Counted from the stretch's first letter, positions 47,283-56,580 are shown. The stretch is 64,000 bases of DNA from Rubricoccus sp963708165 (GCA_963708165.1 OY970187.1:310001-374000), one strand, 5' to 3'. Notes: generated by a model from the sequence alone, not told the origin. Translations and numbers: made by a program.

Positions 47283-47392
47283 TGTCGTTGCGAGCGCCAG
47301 CGACCGCGAAGCGTCGGCGTAGTCCACAATCTCATGCAGCCGAGCGCTGAATCACGAGATCGCCGCGTCGCACGCTCCTCGCGATGACAACG
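47283..47392. repeat. GTCATTGCGAG-type dispersed repeat
   Basis: TGTCGTTGCGAGCG at one end and CTCGCGATGACAAC at the other are imperfect inverted termini of a ~110-bp unit containing AAGCG..GCG and GAGATCGCCGCGTCGC. This is the pattern of the dispersed GTCATTGCGAGCGAAGC elements seen in many bacterial genomes. It fills the gap between two genes. Confidence 0.6.
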
Positions 47393-47414
47393 TTCTAGGT
47401 TTTGTCAGGTGGTC

Positions 47415-47873
47415 TTAGCGCACGCGCTGCCACACCTGCGTGCGGCCGAGCGCACGGATGGCAATGAACCCGCGCACGCGGAGGCGATCTCGACCGTCCA
47501 GCTTGAGCGTCGCGCGATAGGACTTGTCGTTCTGAGGGTCCACGATGCGTCCTCCGGCAAACTCGTCGCCCTGCCACTGCATGTCGCGAATGAGCCGAAT
47601 CTGACGGAGGTCCTTGCCCGCGAACTGTCCCTTGCAGTCGTCACAGGAAAACTGGGGCGACGGGTACTCGGTCGTGGGCAGCACGCGCACGATGCGGCCC
47701 TCGGCTTTGCCGTTGACGTCGGTGATTCTCACGACGGCCTGCGCCTCGCCGGTCTCGTCGCTGATGATCGTCCAGTCGCCGAGGTAGGCGCGAGCCTCTG
47801 GCGGGAGCGATTGAGACGCTACGCTAGAGGCGAGCAGGAGAACAAGGGCGAGGGCAGAGACGAGGCGGGACAT
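47415..47873 (-). CDS. DUF2147 domain protein, secreted
   Basis: A 152-residue protein starting at ATG 47873 with signal peptide MSRLVSALALVLLLASSVASQS. The mature part is a DUF2147 lipocalin-like barrel: YLGDWTIISDETGEAQAVVRITDVNGKAEGRIVRVLPTTE, CDDCKG, and LIRDMQWQGDEFAGGRIVDPQNDKSYRATLKLDGRDRLRVRGF, ending TQVWQRV. The G-x-I-x-D-P-x-N-x-K-x-Y and L-x-V-R-G-F motifs are diagnostic. Ligand unknown; periplasmic location predicted. Confidence 0.88.
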   Translation of the reverse strand: MSRLVSALALVLLLASSVASQSLPPEARAYLGDWTIISDETGEAQAVVRITDVNGKAEGRIVRVLPTTEYPSPQFSCDDCKGQFAGKDLRQIRLIRDMQWQGDEFAGGRIVDPQNDKSYRATLKLDGRDRLRVRGFIAIRALGRTQVWQRVR

Positions 47874-48027
47874 AGACCGGTGGAGATGCGAGAGCGCCCT
47901 AACGCGAGTGCCACGCACTTTGGTTCGCGCAGAAAACCCCTGTGCGTAATGGCGCCGCGCGCCAGAGGGGATAGTTGGACCTCCGAGGCGGCTGTCGCGA
48001 TCTTGACAGTCCTTCCTCTCTTCAGCC

Positions 48028-48798
48028 ATGCCCGTCTCCCCTTCTAAAAACCGCGTCTTCGGCATCGACATCGGCGGCTCTGGCATCAAGGGCGCACCCG
48101 TGGACATCAAGAAGGGCGTGCTTCTAGCCGAGCGTCACCGCATCCCGACGCCTCAGCCCGCCACGCCAGAGGCGGTCGCGCAAGCGGTCGTGGAGGTGAT
48201 GGCGGCGCACGAGTGGGACGGCCCGTTGGGATGCACCATCCCGGCGCGCGTCCAGAAGGGCATCACGCAAACGGCCACGAACATCGACAAGGCCTGGCTG
48301 GACTGCAAGGCGGAGAAGCTCCTCTCCAAAAAGACCGGGCAGTCCGTCACGATTCTCAACGACGCCGACGCGGCAGGCATCGCCGAGATGCGCTTCGGGG
48401 CGGGGCGCAAGCAGAAAGGCACCGTGCTGATGCTCACCTTTGGGACGGGCATCGGGAGCGCACTTTTCCTGAATGGAGAGCTGGTGCCCAACGTGGAGCT
48501 GGGACACGCGCGCTGGCAAAAAAAGATGATCATCGAGGACTTCGCCTCGGACCGGGCGCGCTCCAAAAATCACCTCACCTGGAAGCGGTGGGCTCAGAAG
48601 CGCGTCCAGCCTATTCTGGAGCACATGGAATTTATGCTCTCCCCCGACATGATCATCGTGGGCGGAGGCGTGAGCAAACCCGAGCGGTGGTCGCTGTTCG
48701 CAGACCTTCTCAAGACGCGAGGGCGGCTCCGCCCGGCGAGTCTTGGGAACGAGGCCGGCATCGTCGGCGCGGCGCTGGTGGCGCGGGAACGCGCCTGA
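48028..48798 (+). CDS. ppgK: Polyphosphate glucokinase (ROK family)
   Basis: A 256-residue ROK-fold kinase that phosphorylates glucose with polyphosphate (and often ATP). It has RVFGIDIGGSGIKGAPVD at the N-terminus, VTILNDADAAGIAEM, LTFGTGIGSALFLNGELVPNVELGH and a C-terminal DMIIVGGGVSKPERW and GNEAGIVGAAL. The short length, the GSGIKG start and the absence of the ROK zinc-binding cysteines fit PpgK rather than NagK or general ROK regulators. It is monocistronic with no adjacent sugar genes. The TGA stop abuts the repeat word. Confidence 0.92.
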   Translation: MPVSPSKNRVFGIDIGGSGIKGAPVDIKKGVLLAERHRIPTPQPATPEAVAQAVVEVMAAHEWDGPLGCTIPARVQKGITQTATNIDKAWLDCKAEKLLSKKTGQSVTILNDADAAGIAEMRFGAGRKQKGTVLMLTFGTGIGSALFLNGELVPNVELGHARWQKKMIIEDFASDRARSKNHLTWKRWAQKRVQPILEHMEFMLSPDMIIVGGGVSKPERWSLFADLLKTRGRLRPASLGNEAGIVGAALVARERA

Positions 48799-48922
48799 GC
48801 CTCTGGCGGCGCTGCTCGCGAAGAGCGCGCCGAGGGGCGGCGGCGCGGATGCCGAGCGCACGTTGTGACGCGCACAGGAACAGCGATATGCCTCTGGCGC
48901 CAGAGGCTCAGGCGATCAACGA

Positions 48923-50083
48923 TCAGGCGCCGGGCGCTTTGCTGGCCGCGTCGGCGTAGCCGGTCATTTCCAGATAGCCCACGCCTCTGGCGGAGCCGCT
49001 CACGTCGACCGCGCCCTCCCAATAGCGGACCGAGACGGGCAGTTCCTGGTCTTGCATCGCCGCCTCGACGGTCAGGTCGATGCCCTCGGCGGGCACGCGG
49101 ACGCGCCAGCGCGTGGGATACGCCCCCCCGCGTGGGCTGTCCCACGTCGCCAGAGGCTCCAGCGTGTAGGCCGTAGACGGCAGGTGCCGCTTCTCGCCGC
49201 TGGCGCTCACGAGCGATCCTTTGGAGAGCGGGTCCTTGCCGCCATCGCTCTGGCGGAGTTGATAGATCATCAGGTCGCGCCCATCGTCCAGGTGCAGCGC
49301 GAACCAGTCCCAGCCGACCTGCCCCTCGCCCAGCGCCGACGTGCTCCACTCGCGGTCGAGCCACGTCAGCCCCTCGACGGGTACGGTCTCGCCAGAGGCC
49401 AGCCGCACCGTTCCGGTGGTGGTCATGCGCGTTTGCGCGTAGTAGTAGCTCGCGTTGCCCGCGCCGGGGCCTTTCTGGCTCAGCCCGGCGTCGCCCTGAA
49501 GTACGAGCGGCTTGGCGGGGACGGCGCGGAGGTCGTAGCCCGCGCCATCGTCGGTGCTGGCGACGATGCGCATGGGCAGCGCGCCGTTTTGCACGAGCGG
49601 GCCGGTCTGCGCCAGTTCGATGCCGCGCAGCCACACGCGCAGACTGTCGCCGCCGGTGCGCACGCCCGCGAGTCCCGCGGCGCCTCTGGCGAAGGTCTCA
49701 CCCGACGAGAACGTGCCGCCGTCGACATCGCTGAAGCCGACGTGGGCCATGTAGAGATCGTTGGCGGCCCAGTCGCTCGGCCTCTGGCGCGAGGTGTCGG
49801 CCGAGAGCGCGGAGCGGAAGATGGTGAACTGGAGGCCGAAGCGGCGGTCCGTGCCGTCGGTCGCGCGGAGGTTGCCGGTGACATACCACCACTCGGTCTT
49901 GAAGCCGTCGTGCGGACCGTGGTCACGGGGGAAGACGAAGTCGCGCGGGGCGTCGGCGCGGGCGTAGCCGGTCGTGTCGCCGCTCATCGCGTCGGCGACG
50001 GCGAGCGACGTGTTGACATCGCTGGAGGCGCTGCCGCACGCGGCGAGGGGCAGGAGCAGGCAGCAGGCGAGGAATCGGAGCAC
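48923..50083 (-). CDS. CrtC/AttH-like lipocalin-related lipoprotein
   Basis: A 386-residue lipoprotein from GTG 50083: MLRFLACCLLLPLAAC (Cys16). The mature protein fits the predicted secreted hydrolase group related to hydroxyneurosporene synthase CrtC and AttH: FVFPRDHGPHDGFKTEWWYVTGNLRATDGTDRRFGLQFTIFRSAL, then YYYAQTRMTTTGTV and GLTWLDREWSTSALGEGQVGWDWFALHLDDGRDLMIYQLR. E-W-W-Y-x-x-G and D-R-E-W-S are the family signatures (two lipocalin-like halves). Carotenoid hydration is shown only for CrtC, so the substrate here is open; the carotenoid genes at 5.5-7.4 kb make a link conceivable. Confidence 0.85.
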   Translation of the reverse strand: MLRFLACCLLLPLAACGSASSDVNTSLAVADAMSGDTTGYARADAPRDFVFPRDHGPHDGFKTEWWYVTGNLRATDGTDRRFGLQFTIFRSALSADTSRQRPSDWAANDLYMAHVGFSDVDGGTFSSGETFARGAAGLAGVRTGGDSLRVWLRGIELAQTGPLVQNGALPMRIVASTDDGAGYDLRAVPAKPLVLQGDAGLSQKGPGAGNASYYYAQTRMTTTGTVRLASGETVPVEGLTWLDREWSTSALGEGQVGWDWFALHLDDGRDLMIYQLRQSDGGKDPLSKGSLVSASGEKRHLPSTAYTLEPLATWDSPRGGAYPTRWRVRVPAEGIDLTVEAAMQDQELPVSVRYWEGAVDVSGSARGVGYLEMTGYADAASKAPGA

Positions 50084-50244
50084 AAGCGTGTCGGTCGTTT
50101 GGGGCTCAACGCCGGAGGCGGCAGCAGTGTGCCGGTTCGCAGCGGTTTCGCGCAGCGCGCCAGGGTGTGTGGCCAGAGGCGCGCCTTCCTTCGGCTCCAG
50201 CGCCAGAGGCTGCGTAGGCTTGCGCTCCCCTCTTGCCCCTGGCG

Positions 50245-51418
50245 ATGACGCTCGACCTCACCCTTCTCGAATGGCTCGGCACGCTCGTGACCGGCGGCGC
50301 CATCGTGCTCGCGCTCGGCGTGGGCGGCCTGTGCCTCTGGCGGCGGCAGGGAAGCCGGGCGGCCAACCTCGCGATGGGCGGGCTGCTGGTCGTGGGCGCG
50401 TTGGCCGTGCTGTACGTGCTGCTTCTGGGCGTGCAGCCGCGGGGCGAGAACCTGGGCATCGTGTTCGCGCCGCTGCCGTACACGCTTTCGCTCGGCCCGC
50501 TGCTGTACGCGTACGTGAGCGCGCGTCTGGGTCGAGGCCTGTTGCGGTGGCCGCACGCGATTCTGCCTCTGGCGCAGGCGGGGGTGGTGATCGGCGTGGC
50601 TGTAGCGCCTCTGGCGGCAAAGCAGTGGTGGATGAACAACGTGTTCGCGCCGTGGTGGGCGACCGCCCAGACCGCGCTCGCCATCCTCAGCCTTGGTGCC
50701 TACCTCGCGGTCTCATGGCGTGCTGTGCGTGCCGCGTCCTCGCCAGAGGCCTCGGGCTGGCAGCTCCGGCGCGACGCGTGGTTGAGGCGGCTTCTGGCGG
50801 GCGTCACGCTCGCGCTCGTCGTACTCGTCATGATCGACGGCGCCGATATCCTGACGGGCGCCATCGGCGTCGGGCGCGGCGCGTGGACGCGTGGCGGAGC
50901 GGTTGGCCTACGCCGCAGCGCTGTACGCCGCGGCCCTCGCGGGCCTGGTGCAAGCCGACGTGCGCTTCGAGTCGGCACCCGATCACGCGTCGCCTCTGGC
51001 GGTACGCCTCTCGCCAGAGGCCGCGCCTCTGGCGGAGACCGCGCGCGAGCCTGCGCTATTGCCGGAGCAGGCCGCGAGCCTGGAGGCCACGCTCGCGCAC
51101 GTCGTGGAGACCGAGCGCCCGCACCTCGACCCCGACCTCTCGCTGGGCTCTCTCGCCGATCAGATCGGCGCGACCGACAAAACGCTCTCGGCACTCTTCA
51201 ACGAGGCAATGGGCACGACGTACACCGCCTACGTCAACGGCCTCCGCGTGGAGGAAGCGCGCCAGAGGCTAGCCGACCCCGCGCAGGCGCACTATTCGGT
51301 TCTGGCCGTCGGGCTGGACTCGGGCTTCGCCTCCAAGTCCACGTTCAACCGCGTGTTCAAGGAGACGACCGGGCAGACACCCTCGGCGTACCGGGCCGCC
51401 TCTGGCGTGGCGGCGTAA
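50245..51418 (+). CDS. Membrane-anchored AraC-family regulator, one frameshift
   Basis: ATG 50245 starts MTLDLTLLEWLGTLVTGGAIVLALGVG and runs through about six membrane helices to GADILTGAIGVGRGAWT. The frame then shifts by one base near 50890 into VAERLAYAAALYAAALAGLVQ. The C-terminal part is an AraC domain: DLSLGSLADQIGATDKTLSALFNEAMGTTYTAYVNGLRVEEARQRLADP, then VGLDSGFASKSTFNRVFKETTGQTPSAYR, with both helix-turn-helix motifs. The corrected length is about 390 residues. This 6-7TM-AraC layout is common in Bacteroidota. The single-base break may be an assembly error; otherwise a soluble AraC domain could still be made from the GTG at 50891. Confidence 0.85.
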
Positions 51419-51441
51419 ACGCCCGACAGCTCGTGCACTGC

Positions 51442-51462
51442 GGACACCATGCATGGGTGTCC
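51442..51462. repeat. REP-like palindrome, GTAGGGACACC type, copy 2
   Basis: GGACACCATGCATGGGTGTCC is followed by CTACGGG. Read on the minus strand this is GTAGGGACACCC-ATGCAT-GGTGTCC, the same element as at 8209-8226 with one inserted base and inverted orientation. It lies 24 bp after the AraC gene stop. Confidence 0.7.
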
Positions 51463-51644
51463 CTACGGGGGTGGTGCAGGTCTGTGCTTCTGGCGCCAGA
51501 GGCCGTCCCAAACAGCGCCTGGGTCCCCTAGAGCGCGTCCCAATCCTTCCCTGGGACGCCAGAGGCGCCATTCGGCCGGTTCTTGCGACTGTCGCCACCG
51601 GGTCCCTCCCGGCCTCTGGCGGCGCACCACAAGCCCTTACCATC

Positions 51645-52571
51645 ATGCGCATTCTTCTCCGCCTTCTCGTCCTCACGTTCCTGGTTCTCGCCGTCCGCGG
51701 CTTTGCTGCTGGCGCCCAGACGGCCCCCACCGCTCCTCTGGCGCCAGAGGCCAACCCCTACGCCACGCCCGACGCCAACCCGACGGTCTGGCCGCAATGC
51801 GCCGCCGGGCAGATCGAAGTGATGCTGCTGGGCACGGTCCACATGGCCAACAACAACATCGACGCCAAGAACACGGACGTGCCCGACGTGCGCACGCCAG
51901 AGGTGCAGGCGGAGTTGGAAGCGCTCGTCGCCCGCCTCGCGCCCTATGCTCCCGACAAGGTGATGATCGAGTGGCTGTACGGCGCCGAGCAGGCCCGCGC
52001 GGACTCCGCCTACGCCGCCTACCTCGCCTCTGGCGGCGAGACCGAGAGCCGCGAGGAGATCGAACAGGTCGCCTTTCGCCTCGCGCGCACGCTGGGACAC
52101 GATGCCGTCTACCCCATCGACTTCGCTAGAGGCAACGACTGGCGCACCCTCAATCAGTACGCAGCCTCTGGCGGTGGCGTCGTCAAGCACACGATGAACT
52201 ATCTCGACCTCATCCCCGAGCGGCTCCGCGTGGAGGGCGACGACCTCATCCGTGACCTCACGATGACCGACTACCACGCCTTTATGAACGACGACGCAGC
52301 GTTGCGCGACAACCACTTCGGGATGTTCATCGGCGCGCTCGGCGTGGGCTCTGGCGATGCCTACCCCGGCCCGGACTTGATCGCCGGATGGTACAGCCGC
52401 AACCTCAACATGGTGCACCACATCCTGCGCAGCGTGGAGCCCGGCGACGAGCGCGTGTTCGTTCTCGTCGGCGCCGGTCACGTGCGCTCTATGCGGCACT
52501 TCCTCGACGAGGCGCCCCACTTCTGCCCCGTCAGCCCGATGCCGTATCTGACCGCAGACGCGAGCGAGTAA
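51645..52571 (+). CDS. DUF5694 (TraB/EreA-like) secreted protein
   Basis: A 308-residue protein from ATG 51645 with a signal peptide (MRILLRLLVLTFLVLAVRGFAAGA). EVMLLGTVHMANNNIDAKNTDVPDVRTPEVQAELEALVARLAPYAPDKVMIEW is typical of DUF5694. A C-terminal VFVLVGAGHVRSMRHFL supplies the second G-x-G-H motif. The G-T-x-H and G-A-G-H pair places it in the TraB/PrgY/ChaN-like superfamily, in which Glu/His residues are proposed to coordinate metal. Substrate unknown. The short Pro/Ala/Glu stretch after the signal is made by a palindromic repeat pair. Confidence 0.85.
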   Translation: MRILLRLLVLTFLVLAVRGFAAGAQTAPTAPLAPEANPYATPDANPTVWPQCAAGQIEVMLLGTVHMANNNIDAKNTDVPDVRTPEVQAELEALVARLAPYAPDKVMIEWLYGAEQARADSAYAAYLASGGETESREEIEQVAFRLARTLGHDAVYPIDFARGNDWRTLNQYAASGGGVVKHTMNYLDLIPERLRVEGDDLIRDLTMTDYHAFMNDDAALRDNHFGMFIGALGVGSGDAYPGPDLIAGWYSRNLNMVHHILRSVEPGDERVFVLVGAGHVRSMRHFLDEAPHFCPVSPMPYLTADASE

Positions 52572-52611
52572 CCACCGGCAGCCTCTGGCGCGAACATTCT
52601 TGCGCCAGAGG

Positions 52612-53154
52612 CTAGTGGCGGCGCATGGGCAGGATCGGCGGCTCGATCTGCGCGAGCGCACGCCGGAGCGCATTCAGGCCTCCCGTCACCACGAGGTCGA
52701 AGAACGGCGACGCCTCTGGCGAGGCGTCGAGACCGATGCGGACGGATGCGGGCGAGCCGCCCACGAGGTAGGCCGCGGCGAGCGTGAAGCCGCTCGTGAG
52801 ATCGAGCGCGACATCGGGGCGCTGCGTCCAGAGGCCTTCGGAGACGACGCGGCGCGGGAGGCCGCGCCAGTCCATCTCCTTCTCGGTGATGTGCAGGACG
52901 GAGCCCGCGAATCGGTCTGGCGCGTCCACGCCGCGCCCCAGCGTAACCGGCACGATGCGGCCCGGCGCGAGGTCGAGCGCGGAGAGAAACGCCCACGCCT
53001 CGCGCTGAGAGCGGTCAGCGGCGTCCTCCGCCTCGGGCAGGATCGCGAACAGACGGCGGGCGCTCGTCGTGGCCTCTGGCGGTTGCCCGCGCCGCGCCGC
53101 GACGGCCTTATGGGCAGCCTTGAGCGCGCGCGAGTGGCGGAACGCGTCCAGCAT
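52612..53154 (-). CDS. Small conserved protein, third gene of the ligA operon
   Basis: A 180-residue soluble protein: SRALKAAHKAVAARRGQ, ARRLFAILPEAEDAADRSQREAWAFLSAL, a central HITEKEMDWRGLPRR and a C-terminal DVALDLTSGFTLAAAYLVGGSPASVRIGLDASPE, FFDLVVTGGLNALRRALAQIEP. The A-A-Y-L-V-G-x-S-x-A-x-x-R-I-G pattern fits a Bacteroidota-type family I recall as DUF6913, but I am not certain. It follows ligA with TAATG overlap, so it is translationally coupled to the ligase. The TAG stop overlaps the repeat word. Confidence 0.65.
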   Translation of the reverse strand: MLDAFRHSRALKAAHKAVAARRGQPPEATTSARRLFAILPEAEDAADRSQREAWAFLSALDLAPGRIVPVTLGRGVDAPDRFAGSVLHITEKEMDWRGLPRRVVSEGLWTQRPDVALDLTSGFTLAAAYLVGGSPASVRIGLDASPEASPFFDLVVTGGLNALRRALAQIEPPILPMRRH

Positions 53155-55445
53155 TAGAACAGCGAGGCTTGCTCGTCGCCAGAGGCTGCGGGGGTCGAGG
53201 TGTCGCCTCCTGCCGTCTCAGCCTCTGGCGCGTCTGCGGTGGCCTCTGGCGCATCAGCCGTGGCTTCCGGCGTGCCGTTCTCGTCGCCAGAGGCGGGCGC
53301 GCCTGGGAGTTCGAGCGGGAGGTCGCCTGCCAGAAGAGCACCCAGGTCGGCTTCGTCCAGCACGCGAACGCCGAGTTCTACCGCTTTGTCCAGTTTGGAG
53401 CCAGCGGCTTCGCCTGCGAGCAGGAAATGCGTCTTCTTGCTCACGCTTCCCGTCACCTTGCCACCCGCGGCGACGATCTGCGCCTTCGCCTCAGCACGGC
53501 TCATCGACGGAAGCGTGCCAGTGATGACGAACGTCTTGCCGTCCAGCAGCGCCGATCCTTCGGCGGGCGCTTCCTCGGGCAAGCGCGTGACGTTGACGCC
53601 CAACGCGGCCAGGTCCGCGACGGTCTGCCGGTTGTCGTCGTGCGTGAACCACTCCACGACGCTCTGCGCCGTCTCGGGCCCGATGCCGAAGACCGCCTCC
53701 AAAGCCTCTGGCGTCGCCGCGGCGAGCGCATCGATGTCTTCGACGGCGCCGACAAGCGTTTCGGCGACCGTTTGGCCCACGAACCGAATGCCGAGCCCAA
53801 ACAGCAGCCGCGCCAGAGGCCGCGTTTTGCTCGCCTCCAGTCCCGCCAGAAGCCGGTCGGCTTTCTTTTCCTGGAAGCCTTCGAGCGCGATGAGATCGTC
53901 GCGCCGGTCGCGCAGGCGGTAGAGGTCCGGGATGGACTGTACCAGTCCGGTCTCGACGAGAAAGTGGGCGCTCTTCTTGCCCATCCCGTCGATGTCCATC
54001 GCGCCGCGGGCGACGAAGTGCTCGACGAGGCGCTGGAGCTGCGCCGGGCAGGTCGCGCTCACGCAGCGCCACTCGGCGTCGTCTTCCAGGCGTTCAAGCT
54101 TGCTGCCGCACGAGGGGCAGTGGCTCGGCATCACGTGCGGCGTCTCCTCTCCCGTTCGCGCTTCCGCCAGAGGCTTGACAACCTGCGGGATCACGTCGCC
54201 TGCGCGCTTGACGACCACCATGTCGCCGATGCGGATGTCGCGCTCGGCGATGTAGTCCTCGTTGTGCAGCGTCGCGCGGCCCACGGTCACGCCGCCCACG
54301 CCGACGGGCTGGAGGACCGCCAGAGGCTTGATGGCGCCGGTCCGGCCCACGTTGTGCTCGATGTCGAGCAGGCGCGTCGTGGCCTCTCGCGCGGGAAACT
54401 TGTAGGCCGTTGCCCAGCGCGGGGCGTTGCTGACGAAGCCGAGCGCGGCCTGGTAGTCCAGCCGGTCCACTTTGACGACCACGCCGTCGATCTCGTAATC
54501 CAGCGTGTCGCGCTGCTCCGCCCACATCGCGCAGAAGTCCGCGACGGCGCCGATGGGGTCGTCGCCGTCGAACAGTTGGCGAGTGCCTGGCACGGGCAAG
54601 CCCAGAGCTCCTACCCATTCCAACACGCCGCTGTGCGTCGGCGCCAGAGGCGCGCTCGTCGGGCCAACGCCGTAGGCCCAAAACGAGAGGCGGCGCTGCG
54701 CCGTGATGGCGCTATCGAGTTGGCGCAGGCTGCCCGCGGCGCCGTTGCGCGGGTTGGCGATGGGCTTCTCGCCTCTGGCGACGAGGTCAGAGTTGAGCGC
54801 CTCGAACGTGCTGCGGCCCATGTACGCCTCGCCGCGAATCTCGACGGATTCGGGGACGGCCTCTGGCGACGCGTTCTGCGGTGCCGTGAGCGCCAGAGGC
54901 ACCTGCCGGATGGTTTTGACGTTGCGCGTCACGTCTTCGCCCACGCGCCCGTCGCCGCGCGTGGCGGCGCGCACCAGCCGTCCGTTTTCGTAGGTGAGCG
55001 CGAGCGCCAGTCCGTCGATTTTGAGCTCGGCGATAAGAGCCGGGCGCTCGTCCGGCTCGGTCACGTCGTCCAGGCTTTTGAGGATGCGGTCGTACCACTC
55101 GCGCAGTTCGTCACCGTCGAATGCGTTGCCCAGGCTGAGAAGCGCGACGGGGTGCTGCACTTTCTCGAACGCCTCTAGCGGGTCCCCGCCCACCCGGTGC
55201 GTCGGGCTGTCGCCAGAGGCGAGCTCGGGGTGCGCAGCTTCGAGGTCCTGGAGTGCGCGGAACAGCCGGTCGTACTGCGTGTCGCCGACCGGGCTCTCGC
55301 CCTCGGTGTAGTACGCCCGCGCGAGGCCGCGGACAACCTCTCGCAGTTCGCCGACCCTCGCCTCTGGCGATGCTGGTGTCGAGCCGCCAGAGGCCTCGGC
55401 GTCGAGGCGGGCGAGAAGGTCGAGGGCGCGCGGGGCCAGCGCCAT
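53154..55445 (-). CDS. ligA: NAD-dependent DNA ligase
   Basis: A 763-residue replicative ligase. The adenylation lysine is K142 in ALIAELKIDGLALAL. The Ia domain is N-terminal (REVVRGLARAYYTEGESPVGDTQYDRL). The OB domain has VGRTGAIKPLAVLQPVGVGGVTV. The Zn-finger is CPSCGSKL..CVSATCPAQ, followed by helix-hairpin-helix repeats, and a BRCT domain (about residues 620-700) ends at ALLAGDLPLEL. A low-complexity tail of about 55 residues (GTPEATADAPEATADAPEAE) is nearly all repeat-word copies and lies beyond the normal ligase end. It sits in a rodZ-ligA-small gene operon with 4-bp spacing to rodZ. Confidence 0.97.
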   Translation of the reverse strand: MALAPRALDLLARLDAEASGGSTPASPEARVGELREVVRGLARAYYTEGESPVGDTQYDRLFRALQDLEAAHPELASGDSPTHRVGGDPLEAFEKVQHPVALLSLGNAFDGDELREWYDRILKSLDDVTEPDERPALIAELKIDGLALALTYENGRLVRAATRGDGRVGEDVTRNVKTIRQVPLALTAPQNASPEAVPESVEIRGEAYMGRSTFEALNSDLVARGEKPIANPRNGAAGSLRQLDSAITAQRRLSFWAYGVGPTSAPLAPTHSGVLEWVGALGLPVPGTRQLFDGDDPIGAVADFCAMWAEQRDTLDYEIDGVVVKVDRLDYQAALGFVSNAPRWATAYKFPAREATTRLLDIEHNVGRTGAIKPLAVLQPVGVGGVTVGRATLHNEDYIAERDIRIGDMVVVKRAGDVIPQVVKPLAEARTGEETPHVMPSHCPSCGSKLERLEDDAEWRCVSATCPAQLQRLVEHFVARGAMDIDGMGKKSAHFLVETGLVQSIPDLYRLRDRRDDLIALEGFQEKKADRLLAGLEASKTRPLARLLFGLGIRFVGQTVAETLVGAVEDIDALAAATPEALEAVFGIGPETAQSVVEWFTHDDNRQTVADLAALGVNVTRLPEEAPAEGSALLDGKTFVITGTLPSMSRAEAKAQIVAAGGKVTGSVSKKTHFLLAGEAAGSKLDKAVELGVRVLDEADLGALLAGDLPLELPGAPASGDENGTPEATADAPEATADAPEAETAGGDTSTPAASGDEQASLF

Positions 55446-55449
55446 AGGA

Positions 55450-56580
55450 CTACTGAGCGTCAGCGGGTGCGGGAGCTGACGTGGGAGCGCCTGCGCCTGC
55501 CAGCGAATCCAGGAGGGCTTGTCCGGTCTGAAGCGTGATCCTCACGGGCTGCCCTGTGGCGGGGCGCCAGCGGAAGCCCTGGAGCACGAGCGTCGTCTCG
55601 TTGAAGTCGAACGCCGTGTCGGACGCGTTGCCTTCGCCCCAGAGGATGAGCGTGGAGTCGGCGCTGAATGTTTGCTCGGAGCCTGCGTCGATCCAGTTGG
55701 GCGCGCGCTCCTCGCTGTCCTGCGTCACGCGGAACCACTGCAGGCCGCCGTCGGTGGCCTCGGCGGTGACGGTGATGGGCACTTGCAGGCGCGGGCCGCT
55801 CGGCCCTGCGCTCGCGGTCGTGTCGGGCTGGGAGGCGTTGACGCTCTCGCCGGTGGCCACCACGGCGTCATCGGGCTCGCTGTCGCCGCGGAAGACGAGG
55901 AAGTAGACGGCCGCAGCGCAGACGGCGAGGAGCACGAAGGCGAGCGCGCCGAGCGTGCCCCAGTTCTTGTCGAACGAGCGCCGCGCCGATGGCACGATGG
56001 GCTTCTGTACGCGCGTGGCCGTCGGGGCCGTCGAGTTCGACGCCCGTGGCGCCTGAACGGATGGCACAGCGGTGCCGCCTGTCTTCAGCGCTGCGACTGC
56101 CGGAGCAAGATCGCGCGCGACGGCCTCTGGCGGAGCCGTGGGCTCGTCGGGTCGCGGCGTGGTCCCACCAGGCGTGGTCGTATCGGGGGTGATCTCGCCA
56201 GAGGCTTCGGCAGGCGGCCTCCCAGCACGCGGCGCCTCCGGGGCGACAGGCTCGGGATCTGGGCGCGATGGCGGCGGCGCAGCCTTGGGTGGCGCGTAGT
56301 CTGCGCGAAGCTGCCCGGAGTAGCGGCCGGCGGTGGCGGCATCGAAGGCATCGAGCGCTTGCGCTTGCGGCACGCCAAGCGCTTTGGCGACGCTCTTGAC
56401 GAACGCCTTGAAGTAGACGTTGCTAAAGGAGTCGTCGGCGAGGAGCGCACCGGATTCGAAGCGCCGGAGCACGTCGACGGGGATGCGGGTTTCGTGGTGG
56501 AGGTCTTCGAGAGAGAGGCCTCTGGCGTCGCGGAGGTCGCGGAAGTCGGCCTCGAAGGTGGGGGACGCGGAACTGGACAC
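55450..56580 (-). CDS. RodZ-like helix-turn-helix membrane protein
   Basis: A 376-residue protein, start GTG 56580 (VSSSASPTFEADFRDLRDARGLSLEDLHHETRIPVDVLRRFESGAL). The N-terminal HTH_25 domain (about residues 10-85) is that of RodZ, the cytoskeletal protein linking MreB to the elongation complex. A long Pro/Thr/Ala-rich linker follows, then one membrane helix (LGALAFVLLAVCAAAVYFLVF), and a C-terminal periplasmic beta domain (QVPITVTAEATDGGLQWFRVTQD, GFRWRPATGQPVRITLQTGQ) of the DUF4115 type. Upstream frame to 56757 is unlikely to be coding. It is the first gene of the ligA operon. Confidence 0.85.
   Translation of the reverse strand: MSSSASPTFEADFRDLRDARGLSLEDLHHETRIPVDVLRRFESGALLADDSFSNVYFKAFVKSVAKALGVPQAQALDAFDAATAGRYSGQLRADYAPPKAAPPPSRPDPEPVAPEAPRAGRPPAEASGEITPDTTTPGGTTPRPDEPTAPPEAVARDLAPAVAALKTGGTAVPSVQAPRASNSTAPTATRVQKPIVPSARRSFDKNWGTLGALAFVLLAVCAAAVYFLVFRGDSEPDDAVVATGESVNASQPDTTASAGPSGPRLQVPITVTAEATDGGLQWFRVTQDSEERAPNWIDAGSEQTFSADSTLILWGEGNASDTAFDFNETTLVLQGFRWRPATGQPVRITLQTGQALLDSLAGAGAPTSAPAPADAQ

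Noticed and set aside
48923..50083. Calling this lipoprotein a carotenoid hydratase (crtC)
   Set aside because: It shares the CrtC/AttH superfamily signatures but is a lipoprotein far from the carotenoid genes; the wider family name is safer.
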